From Pusillimonas sp. MFBS29 (GTDB lineage Bacteria; Pseudomonadota; Gammaproteobacteria; Burkholderiales; Burkholderiaceae_B): DNA of 64,000 nt. Under the pieces are notes generated by a model. The model was not told where the DNA came from. It saw only the letters and a program-made list of their open reading frames with translations, and did not search any database. A program made the position numbers and the translations under genes. The stretch is taken from assembly GCF_020687695.1 (NCBI RefSeq), contig NZ_JAJEWL010000003.1, positions 248,001 to 312,000 on the forward strand, in the 5' to 3' direction. This document shows, in pieces, positions 50,303-59,115 of the stretch; position 1 is the stretch's first letter; every line of letters starts with the position of its first letter.

Positions 50303-50533
50303 ATGCAACCGCGCCTTGATACCCACTGCAAAACCGCCATTCGCCTGATGGCAGGCCTGTCTTTGGCCGCCATGCTGGCGGCTTGTGGCTACAAGGGACC
50401 GCTGTATATGCCGCCGCCTCCTGAGCCCGACGCCGAGCTCACCACGCCCCCCACACCATCCTCGCTGCCGGCAGACGACACCGCCGTCCTGCCCGGAGGG
50501 CCCCCATCGGCGGCATCCGGCGCCGTCCAGTAA
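50303..50533 (+). CDS. lptM: LPS-assembly lipoprotein LptM (YifL-like)
   Basis: Small lipoprotein of 76 residues. The signal peptide ends in the lipobox LAAC with Cys at about 29, followed by the family signature CGYKGPLYMP and a Pro-rich tail. LptM stabilises the LptD-LptE translocon in the outer membrane. It follows mrcA by 10 nt and precedes lysA by about 50 nt. The frataxin gene cyaY, often divergent here, is not seen. Confidence 0.9.
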   Translation: MQPRLDTHCKTAIRLMAGLSLAAMLAACGYKGPLYMPPPPEPDAELTTPPTPSSLPADDTAVLPGGPPSAASGAVQ

Positions 50534-50584
50534 AATCAGGTATTGGGCACCCGGCCCGCAACCTCTACTATCAAGCCATCCACG

Positions 50585-51847
50585 ATGACTGTCGCTCCAC
50601 ATTTCAAGTTCAATAATGGCGTGCTCCACGCCGAAGATCTCTCGCTGGCCGAACTGGCCGACACCTACGACACGCCCCTGTATGTCTATTCGCGCCAGGC
50701 TCTGCGCGATGCCTGGGAAGCCTACCGGATCGCCAGCGAAGGTCGTGACGTACTGGTGTGCTACGGCATGAAGGCCAATTCCAACCTGGCGGTGCTCAAC
50801 GAGTTCAAGAACCTGGGCTCGGGCTTCGATATCGTATCGGGCGGTGAGCTGGCCCGTGTACTGGCCGTCGGCGCCGACCCGGCCAAAGTGGTCTTCTCGG
50901 GTGTTGGCAAACAAGTCTGGGAAATGAAAGCCGCCCTGGAAGCCGGCGTGAAATGCTTCAACGTTGAATCGGAAGCCGAGCTGACACGCCTGTCCGAGGT
51001 GGCACAGGCAATGGGCAAGGTCGCACCCGTATCGCTGCGCGTCAATCCCGACGTTGATGCCAAGACCCACCCTTATATTTCCACCGGCCTGAAAGAAAAC
51101 AAGTTCGGCATTGCCATTGAAAAGGCTGTGCAGGTGTACCAGCATGCCGCCACCCTGCCCGGCCTGAACATCGTGGGTCTGGACTGCCATATCGGCTCCC
51201 AGATCACCGAAGTCAGCCCCTATCTTGACGCTCTGGACAAACTGATTGCCCTGATCAAGACACTGGCCAGCCATGGCATACACCTGAAGCACCTGGACCT
51301 GGGCGGTGGCATAGGCATACGCTACACCGATGAAAAACCGCTGACGCCCAGCGATCTGCTGGATCAGGTCTTCAAGGTGCTCAGGCAACATCAACTCGAG
51401 TCGCTGCAAATTGTTCTGGAACCTGGTCGTTCACTGGTAGGCAATGCCGGTGTGCTGCTTACCCGGGTCGAATATCTTAAGCACAACGAGGCCAAGAATT
51501 TCGCTATCGTCGACGCCGCCATGAACGATCTGGTGCGCCCCACGCTTTACGATGCATGGCACAGCGTGGAAGCAGTCCAGCCGCGCCAGGAAGAAAGCAG
51601 TGTCTACGATATCGTAGGCCCCATCTGTGAAAGCGGCGACTGGCTGGCACGCGACCGCAAACTGGCCCTGCAACAAGGCGATCTGCTGGCGGTCATGTCG
51701 GCGGGCGCCTATGCGTTCACCATGGCCAGCCAATACAACACACGCCCTCGCGCTGCCGAAGTCATTGTTGACGGCGCTACGGCCCACCTGGTGCGGCCCC
51801 GCGAAGCACTGGAAAGTCTGTATTCCAGCGAAACCGTCCTGAAGTAA
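50585..51847 (+). CDS. lysA: Diaminopimelate decarboxylase
   Basis: Last step of lysine synthesis, meso-DAP to L-lysine. This 420-residue fold III PLP enzyme has the PLP lysine in CYGMKANSN, the glycine loop LDLGGGIGIRY and CESGDWLARDR with the active-site Cys. The start ATG 50585 (MTVAPHFKFNNG) fits the family; an upstream in-frame TTG is rejected. Followed directly by a strong terminator. Confidence 0.97.
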   Translation: MTVAPHFKFNNGVLHAEDLSLAELADTYDTPLYVYSRQALRDAWEAYRIASEGRDVLVCYGMKANSNLAVLNEFKNLGSGFDIVSGGELARVLAVGADPAKVVFSGVGKQVWEMKAALEAGVKCFNVESEAELTRLSEVAQAMGKVAPVSLRVNPDVDAKTHPYISTGLKENKFGIAIEKAVQVYQHAATLPGLNIVGLDCHIGSQITEVSPYLDALDKLIALIKTLASHGIHLKHLDLGGGIGIRYTDEKPLTPSDLLDQVFKVLRQHQLESLQIVLEPGRSLVGNAGVLLTRVEYLKHNEAKNFAIVDAAMNDLVRPTLYDAWHSVEAVQPRQEESSVYDIVGPICESGDWLARDRKLALQQGDLLAVMSAGAYAFTMASQYNTRPRAAEVIVDGATAHLVRPREALESLYSSETVLK

Positions 51848-51849
51848 GC

Positions 51850-51884
51850 AAAAAAATACCGGGCCTTGACCCGGTATTTTTTTG
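51850..51884. terminator. Bidirectional terminator between lysA and ccsB
   Basis: ATACCGGG (51856-51863) and CCCGGTAT (51870-51877) form an 8-bp stem around CCTTGA, with seven or more A before and T after, so it can end transcription on both strands: lysA from the left and ccsB from the right. Confidence 0.93.
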
Positions 51885-51901
51885 CCTGTTCTGCAGCCTT
51901 T

Positions 51902-53260
51902 TTACAGCTCGCCGTAGGAATGCAGGCCGGACAGGAACATATTCACACCCAGGAAGGCAAAGCTGGTGATCACCAGGCCAACAAGGGCCCAGTATGCGGC
52001 CATGGTGCCACGCAGGCCCTTCATGAGCCGCATGTGCAGCCAGGCTGCATAATTCAGCCAGACGATCAGCGCCCAGGTTTCCTTGGGATCCCATTGCCAG
52101 TATGTACCCCAGGCATCGGCAGCCCACAAGGCACCCAGAATCGTGGCAACGGTAAAAAAGGCAAAGCCCACGGCAATCGCCCGATACATGATGTCGTCGA
52201 GGATTTCGAGCGAAGGCAGCTTGTTGGCAATAGGACCACGGAAGGCCAGAATGGTACCGACGATAATCGCACCCAGGCCGAAATAAAGCATCCAGGTTGC
52301 CGACAGTTCACGCGAACCAAAGATCATGGGTTCCGCGCACAGCACCGCACCCAGTACGAAGAGCGGTACCAGTTTGGCCAGCGAGCGCGTTTGGCCATTT
52401 TCCTTGACCAGGTAGGCAAAGCCCACCATGGCAGACAGCGAGAAGGTACCGTAGCCTATGAAATTGGCGGGCACGTGCAGTTTCATCCACCAACTTTTCA
52501 GGGCCGGTACCAGCGGCTGGATCTGGAAGGCTTCGCGTGTGAACGAATACCAAAGCAAGAACACCACGGCCGAACTGATCACCAGCAGCACGAATCCACC
52601 CAGCGCGCGGGTAGCATAGCGTCGTTCATAGTAAAGGTAGAACAGGGCTGTGATCAGTGCGAACAGCACGAATACTTCATACAGATTACTGACGGGAATA
52701 TGCCCGATGTCGGGCCCCAGCAAGTGCCCTTCACGCCAGCGTACCAGCATGCCGGTCACACCGGCATAGACGGCCCCCCAGGTCAGTACCGTACCCAGCC
52801 ACGCAGCCGTGCTGCTGACGAAACCGATCCAGTAGCACACCATGGCCAGCACAAACAGCGAGCACATCCACAAGATGGCCGATTGCGAAGAAAACAGATA
52901 CTTCAGGAAGAAAACGTTCTCGGAGCGCGTAATGTCTCCTTGCCCAAGCCCGTTGCCACCGCTATATAGCCAGATTGCGAACAGGGCGCTCAGGCCGGCG
53001 GCAATCATGAGGGTGCGCAAAGGGCGCCACAGCCACGCCATCCAGCTGAGCCCCAGCACTGCCCCGCAAAGTATGAGCTTCTCGTAGTAGTCCATGCTGG
53101 CACTGAACTGAGTCAGGGCAAAGCCGGCACCCACCGCCAGAAGAAGGAAAAATGCGATGTCTGTCCAGTCGGGCTTGCCCCGATGGCCTCGCGAATCGCC
53201 ACTGGCGGTCATGGCTTCTTGCCACATCGGTGCGCCCGACGAAAGAATGGAGTCGCTCAT
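51902..53260 (-). CDS. ccsB: Cytochrome c biogenesis protein CcsB (ResC/CcsA-type)
   Basis: Heme-handling subunit of system II cytochrome c maturation, 452 residues with multiple helices. The heme-presenting WWD-like motif is WGTYWQWDPKETWALIVWL. Conserved His are in KLHVPANFIGYG and NYAAWLHMRL. It follows resB by 12 nt and acts with it as the holocytochrome synthase that also serves CoxB and the cytochrome c4 of this window. Confidence 0.95.
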   Translation of the reverse strand: MSDSILSSGAPMWQEAMTASGDSRGHRGKPDWTDIAFFLLLAVGAGFALTQFSASMDYYEKLILCGAVLGLSWMAWLWRPLRTLMIAAGLSALFAIWLYSGGNGLGQGDITRSENVFFLKYLFSSQSAILWMCSLFVLAMVCYWIGFVSSTAAWLGTVLTWGAVYAGVTGMLVRWREGHLLGPDIGHIPVSNLYEVFVLFALITALFYLYYERRYATRALGGFVLLVISSAVVFLLWYSFTREAFQIQPLVPALKSWWMKLHVPANFIGYGTFSLSAMVGFAYLVKENGQTRSLAKLVPLFVLGAVLCAEPMIFGSRELSATWMLYFGLGAIIVGTILAFRGPIANKLPSLEILDDIMYRAIAVGFAFFTVATILGALWAADAWGTYWQWDPKETWALIVWLNYAAWLHMRLMKGLRGTMAAYWALVGLVITSFAFLGVNMFLSGLHSYGEL

Positions 53261-53272
53261 AGGTAGACCTTT

Positions 53273-55336
53273 TTACGTAGCAAGGCGTTTGAACGCCTCT
53301 TTGAAGCGATCGAACTCGTGATTGAAATCAAGTGTACGCCGCTGTGATGTCATGGCGGCAAGCAATTCGCTGCCATCGGCATGCGGTTTGATCCATACCC
53401 AGATTCTACGGTCACGAATGTAAAACATGGAGAAAACGCCAATAACCAAAAACAGACTGCCCAGATAAACAGTATTCTTGCCAGGGCTTCGAGCTATCTG
53501 GAACACGCTGGCTTCAAGCTGGTCGAAGCTTTTCAGTGTCAGGAATACCGGTGCCGGATAATCAGGCAGGTTGGCCAAAGCCAGCAGCGACATCTGCACC
53601 CATTGTTCGGCCTTAACACCGTCCGGACCATCATATTTGACCGCAGCCAAACCAGAACGTTCACGCACGATGTCACGCAGCTCGGTCAATGTCAGCTGAA
53701 TCATAGGCACGGCAAAGCCCAGTACTTTTTCGCGATCAGCCTCGGGGACTTTCTCGATGATGCCGTTGAATCCCTGGCGGTAAAAGGTCTCGAGTGCTCC
53801 CTGGGCTGCCTTTTCAAGCATGGGGGCAGGCATCGACGAAGCGTTGGCATTCTTTTGCGCAAATCGCGCCGCAGCTTCCCGCACCAGGGCAGGCTGGGCA
53901 AGCGCCGCACGCAACTTCATGAATTCCACTACCGAGCTGTCGGCATCGGCAGGAATCCGGATATAACGATAGGGTTCGGCTTCGGATTTACGCACCCCGA
54001 CCAGAAAGACGGGACTGCCGTCCAGTACCATGGGCAGCATATAGTTGGTGAACTCGTGTGCCTGGCCGTCTTCGCCAATGATGCGGTACTGCACGCTGGG
54101 GCCGACATTCTGCAAATGCTCATTCTTGGCACCCGCGGCACTACCGGTTACCGCCGCCACATGATCAATGACAGCCTTGGGCTGGGGCTCGACATCACCG
54201 GACAAATTCTCTACGTTGATCACGCGCAGGCCGGAAAATTCGATATTCAGGGGTATGGGCTGGCCACTACCGGTGGCGGTGATATCGACACTGTCTCCAA
54301 TCGTTCCCTTGAGATCAAAGGGTGCGGCCGAGGCACCTGCCAATGGGTAGCCGACCAGCTGCACGGTACTGCCGCCATCATCAAAGCTGGACTGGTAGAC
54401 GGTGACGCCCTTATAGCGCAAAGGCTCGTTCACTTCTATGGTCTGGCTGAACTTGTGGCCGGTTTCAGGATCGGTAATCTCGACTTCGCTCTTGAAGCTG
54501 CTGGGCATGCCCGTTGAATAATAATCAACGATGAACTTGTTCAGCTTCAGGGTGAAAGGCAAAGGCTGAACCAGCACTCCTTCGTCGACCGCAATTATGC
54601 CGCTGCTGCTTTGTGCACCTTCCGGTACCAGCATATTGGCCCTGAAGCTGGGATTACGCGGCGACAGGCGCCCGGTATCAGGCACCTGGGAAATCAGCAT
54701 GTTTTCGGTAATGGGTTGCTTGCCGCCCAGCCATACCTGAAGACGCACCGGCAATTCGCTGTCGAGCAGGCCGCCGACACAGATCACAACAATGGCAGCA
54801 TGGGCAAAAATATAGCCCAGCCGATTCGCGCTACCCTTCTTGGCCGCCAGCATAACGCTGTCGCCATCTTGCCTGACCTTGTATTTATACCCCTGCTTCC
54901 CCAACCATTCCTGCACACGTGCAAGACTGGCGGCCGGTGCAAGCGGCGCCACGGTTTCGACCCGGTGGTGGAAGGAGCGCAGGCTGCTGGCACGCACGTA
55001 TTCGCGGAAGGACTGCATGTCGCGCACCATTTTGGGCGCGTTGCGCAGCAGGCAAATCGACGTCGACACCACCAGGAAGGCCATGATCAGCAAAAACCAC
55101 CAGCTGTTGTAAATATGCCAGATGGAGAATTTGTCGAAGACCGCAAACCAGAATGGCCCGAACTGATCGATATAGCCGTTGGATGCCTGATTTTGCTGCA
55201 GCACCGTACCAATCAGGCTGGCCACGCATATGAACATCAGCAGGCTGACGGCAAAGCGCATTGAGCCCAGCAGCTCAACGACATCAGCGCCCAGACGGCG
55301 GGTGGATGTGGCAGTTTTCACAGGTGAAATCTTCAT
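53273..55336 (-). CDS. resB: Cytochrome c biogenesis protein ResB (Ccs1)
   Basis: Partner of CcsB in system II heme delivery, 687 residues. Three N-terminal helices (the first begins ELLGSMRFAVSLLMF) and a fourth near residue 640 flank a large periplasmic domain of about 400 residues. FGPFWFAVFDKF and NAPKMVRDMQSFREYV are typical. The ATG at 55336 follows directly on the T run of a hairpin with no Shine-Dalgarno sequence, which is unusual. A later start would remove the conserved VVELLGSM segment, so this start is kept. Confidence 0.93.
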   Translation of the reverse strand: MKISPVKTATSTRRLGADVVELLGSMRFAVSLLMFICVASLIGTVLQQNQASNGYIDQFGPFWFAVFDKFSIWHIYNSWWFLLIMAFLVVSTSICLLRNAPKMVRDMQSFREYVRASSLRSFHHRVETVAPLAPAASLARVQEWLGKQGYKYKVRQDGDSVMLAAKKGSANRLGYIFAHAAIVVICVGGLLDSELPVRLQVWLGGKQPITENMLISQVPDTGRLSPRNPSFRANMLVPEGAQSSSGIIAVDEGVLVQPLPFTLKLNKFIVDYYSTGMPSSFKSEVEITDPETGHKFSQTIEVNEPLRYKGVTVYQSSFDDGGSTVQLVGYPLAGASAAPFDLKGTIGDSVDITATGSGQPIPLNIEFSGLRVINVENLSGDVEPQPKAVIDHVAAVTGSAAGAKNEHLQNVGPSVQYRIIGEDGQAHEFTNYMLPMVLDGSPVFLVGVRKSEAEPYRYIRIPADADSSVVEFMKLRAALAQPALVREAAARFAQKNANASSMPAPMLEKAAQGALETFYRQGFNGIIEKVPEADREKVLGFAVPMIQLTLTELRDIVRERSGLAAVKYDGPDGVKAEQWVQMSLLALANLPDYPAPVFLTLKSFDQLEASVFQIARSPGKNTVYLGSLFLVIGVFSMFYIRDRRIWVWIKPHADGSELLAAMTSQRRTLDFNHEFDRFKEAFKRLAT

Positions 55337-55374
55337 AAAAAAGGGGATGCTGGCAACAGCGTCCCCTTTATTTT
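55337..55374. terminator. Hairpin terminator abutting the resB start codon
   Basis: GGGGA (55343-55347) pairs with TCCCC (55362-55366), and GCTG with CAGC inside around a 4-nt loop, giving a stem broken by one mismatch. On the minus strand six T (55342-55337) follow and touch the resB ATG. On the plus strand TTTATTTT follows. It ends the cytochrome c4 transcript and may control resB. Confidence 0.8.
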
Positions 55375-55417
55375 AACTGCTTGCCACAGTGCGTTGCCGC
55401 GGCAAGTCGTACTGACT

Positions 55418-56119
55418 TTAGCGCAAGCCTGCAGCGTAATCAGCTACTGCAGCGATGTCGGCATCGGACATGCGATCGGCGATTTCGTGCATGACTGTGT
55501 TGTTGGCACGGTCGTTGCTGCGGAAAAGCTTGAGCTGATCGGCAAGATAGCTGGGATGCTGGCCGGCCAGGCGAGGATAGGTGCCGGGGACGCCTGCTCC
55601 GTTGGGGGAGTGACAGCCCGCACAGGCAGGAACCTTGCGATCGGGCAGACCACCGCGCCAGATCAGCTGACCACGCTCCATGGTGGCTTCGTTGGTAGCC
55701 GTACCAGCCGTTTTCATGTCGAGAGGCTGCTGCGACAGGTAATAAGCAATATTTTGCCGGTCTTCAGGCGTAAGGGCCGAAGCAAAGGGAGCCATGACCG
55801 ACGGTGCACCGTTGGGGCCGCCACGAGCCGGTTTGGAGTTTTCGTCTTTTGGAGCAAAGTCGACCAGTTGCTTGGCCAGGTATTCGTGGGGCTGGCTGGC
55901 CAGGTTAGGGTTGACGGGAATAATGCTATTGCCCGCGGCTCCGTGACAGCTGGCACAGGCCAAAATGCCGCGTGCCATATCGCCGTTAGTGTATAGCTGC
56001 TCGCCTTTGGCGGCATCGGGCTTGGCAACGGCCACGTCCGCAGCATGTGCTAATGAAACTACGGAAGACCCCAGCAGCAGGCCGCTGGCAATTACGATTC
56101 TGGAAAGCATAAGCTTCAT
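55418..56119 (-). CDS. Diheme cytochrome c4
   Basis: Periplasmic electron carrier, 233 residues. The signal peptide ends in LAHA at about 26. Heme motifs are CASCH (55-59) and CAGCH (166-170). Two tandem class I domains with NGAPSVMAPFASALT and NNTVMHEIADRMSDADI match cytochrome c4. Start ATG 56119 follows GAGGT; the longer frame is unsupported. It probably feeds cytochrome oxidase. Located upstream of the resB-ccsB maturation genes on the same strand. Confidence 0.93.
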   Translation of the reverse strand: MKLMLSRIVIASGLLLGSSVVSLAHAADVAVAKPDAAKGEQLYTNGDMARGILACASCHGAAGNSIIPVNPNLASQPHEYLAKQLVDFAPKDENSKPARGGPNGAPSVMAPFASALTPEDRQNIAYYLSQQPLDMKTAGTATNEATMERGQLIWRGGLPDRKVPACAGCHSPNGAGVPGTYPRLAGQHPSYLADQLKLFRSNDRANNTVMHEIADRMSDADIAAVADYAAGLR

Positions 56120-56272
56120 GAAGACCTCGACGATCGCTATTCGATCCGGGTGCGATAGACACCACTGTGACATGCCACTTCTACCCAAAGCAGCCCCTGG
56201 AAGAAATGGCGCAACTGTTTCAAACCTGCGATTATACAATAGCAGTTAAATTAACCGTACCAGGTAATCATT

Positions 56273-57906
<1,634 letters not shown>

Positions 57907-58000
57907 GCACCTCTCTCAGGCGTCCTGTCGATGCGGGCATGTATCTTGCTTTACCAAGGGTTTATTAACGGGGAACCATCCCTGCCTTTAGGAGCGACGT

Positions 58001-58207
58001 ATGAGTAATCATGTTTACAAGCATTTGGCACTGACAGGTTCGTCGACTGTCGGGATTGAAGACGCGGTCAATACTGCGCTACAGAAGGCCAATGAAACGG
58101 TGCGCAATATTCAGTGGTTTACGGTAACCGAAACGCGGGGCCACGTTATCGACGGGAAGGTGGCGCACTGGCAAGTGACCATAGACGCAGGGTTTACGTT
58201 GGAGTAG
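58001..58207 (+). CDS. Dodecin (flavin-binding protein)
   Basis: A 68-residue protein of the dodecin family, which forms hollow dodecamers that store or buffer flavins. It has [12 protein letters not shown], the stacking Trp in IRNIQWF-like [14 protein letters not shown], and a C-terminal [18 protein letters not shown] stands 8 nt before ATG 58001. It is about 95 nt after hemB and the last gene before the repeat island. Confidence 0.93.
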   Translation: MSNHVYKHLALTGSSTVGIEDAVNTALQKANETVRNIQWFTVTETRGHVIDGKVAHWQVTIDAGFTLE

Positions 58208-58219
58208 GCGGTTGCCGGC

Positions 58220-58324
58220 TTTGTACCGTTCACCGGTTTCTTTTGGGCCGTTTGCTATTTTTGTACCGTTGACTGGTTGCTTGCGACGCGGTCGCGATGT
58301 TTGTACCGTTGACTGGTTGCTTGC
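58220..58324 (+). repeat. Tandem repeat, 40-bp period, three copies
   Basis: Units begin at 58220, 58260 and 58300 with TTTGTACCGTT. The second and third copies share 25 identical bases (TTTGTACCGTTGACTGGTTG then CTTGC); the first is diverged (CACCGGTTTCTTTT after the core). The 11-base core GTACCGTTGAC recurs inverted at 58564-58574. Confidence 0.88.
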
Positions 58325-58574
58325 ATGGTGTGGGTGTCTGGGCCGGACTGTGCTCCGATCGCTGCGCCCCCTGCCGGGGGTACCCTTGCAGGCGCCATTC
58401 GGCGGGGTCGGGCCTGAACTCGCCATCCATCAGCCGCCTGTGGGCTGATGGATGACTCAAACAGCAGGCCCTCTTGCGCCCCGCCGCCTGCCCCCCGCTG
58501 CGGCTTGCTCAAACATCGCCCAGCCCGGCCCAGACACCCACACCACACCATGAAACACCAGCGGTCAACGGTAC
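58303..58574. repeat. Long nested inverted-repeat element
   Basis: The left arm 58303-58346 and right arm 58525-58574 are inverted copies. Both contain GTACCGTTGAC, about 11 diverged bases, then ATGGTGTG and GTGGGTGTCTGGGCCGG; the right arm has a 5-base insertion. Inside lie GGGCCTG/CAGGCCC (58410-58416, 58465-58471) and a perfect 12-bp hairpin CATCCATCAGCC/GGCTGATGGATG (58424-58435, 58443-58454). Confidence 0.82.
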
Positions 58575-58607
58575 TTTTTGTGGGGCAGCGGCCTATTTGG
58601 GGCAGTT

Positions 58608-58653
58608 GGTTGGCGCGTGACACTGTTTACGGATTCACGGCACCGCGCCAACC
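58608..58653. repeat. 10-bp inverted repeat
   Basis: GGTTGGCGCG (58608-58617) and CGCGCCAACC (58644-58653) are perfect inverted copies, with a further CGTGA/TCACG pairing inside. Confidence 0.7.
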
Positions 58654-58681
58654 GTGGCGATTTCCCTTCGGATATTCACCA

Positions 58682-58919
58682 TTCTAAAAAGGCATGTGTG
58701 GCTGGGGCTGCGTAGGCGCCTCGCGCACGCCGTTCAATTCACGCTGACCGGAGAGGCAAGATCGCAGTTGTGTGAGCGCCGGTTTTCGGGCCACCGGCCC
58801 GACGGCGCGAGTTCTGCGATCGCTCCGGGCAGCGTGAATTGAACGGGAAACCCCGGCACAGCCGGGGTCGTGGCGCGTGAAGCCGGAGTGGCCCCAGCCA
58901 CATATGCCTTTATTTAGAA
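58682..58919. repeat. MITE-like near-palindromic element with terminal inverted repeats
   Basis: Ends are 27-29 bp inverted repeats: TTCTAAA...GGCATGTGTGGCTGGGGC at 58682-58708 and its near complement at 58891-58919, with one mismatch and a 2-base gap. The centre has a second 22-bp inverted pair (58732-58753 with 58823-58844, one mismatch) and further internal pairs ATCGCAG/CTGCGAT, GCGCCG/CGGCGC and GGGCC/GGCCC. A CCCCGGC-ACA-GCCGGGG hairpin lies at 58851-58867. No clear target duplication is seen. Confidence 0.8.
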
Positions 58920-58966
58920 CGGGGGTAATGTCCATCCGCGAACACCTCGCCATTGCGCCATGAATG

Positions 58967-59043
58967 GGCGTGCGCGAGGCGCAGCCAGGGACGTAGCGCG
59001 TGAAGCCGGAACGGCCCCTGATACGCATGGCTTTCTTTAGAAC
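58967..59043. repeat. Partial second copy of the MITE-like element end
   Basis: 58996-59043 repeats 58873-58920 directly: GCGCGTGAAGCCGGA is identical, then GGCCCC and a shared TTTAGAAC end. GGCGTGCGCGAGGCGC (58967-58982) is the exact inverse of 58716-58731 in the main element. Confidence 0.78.
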
Positions 59044-59115
59044 CCGAAAACCCCGTCAAACTCCAAATGCTTTCGTTGAACAGGGAAATATCAATATCCC
59101 CAGACAATTCCACAA

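Larger units (their letters stand above)
58208..59115. other. Gene-free repeat island between dodecin and dsbD
   Basis: About 900 nt with no credible gene; open frames here are low-complexity and read through inverted repeats. It contains a 40-bp tandem repeat (58220-58324), a nested inverted-repeat element (58303-58574), a separate hairpin (58608-58653), and a near-palindromic element (58682-58919) followed by a partial copy (to 59043). The remaining 59044-59115 holds nothing I can identify. Confidence 0.85.

Noticed and set aside
53381-54517. Plus-strand frame antisense to resB
   Set aside because: No domain, no start signal, and fully inside the resB coding sequence.
58220-58324. Possible CRISPR-like array from the 40-bp spaced repeats
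   Set aside because: Only three copies, one diverged, with 15-nt intervals that are themselves partly similar; no cas genes.
58255-59028. Several short open frames in the repeat island
   Set aside because: They read through inverted repeats, overlap on both strands and lack ribosome sites and family matches.
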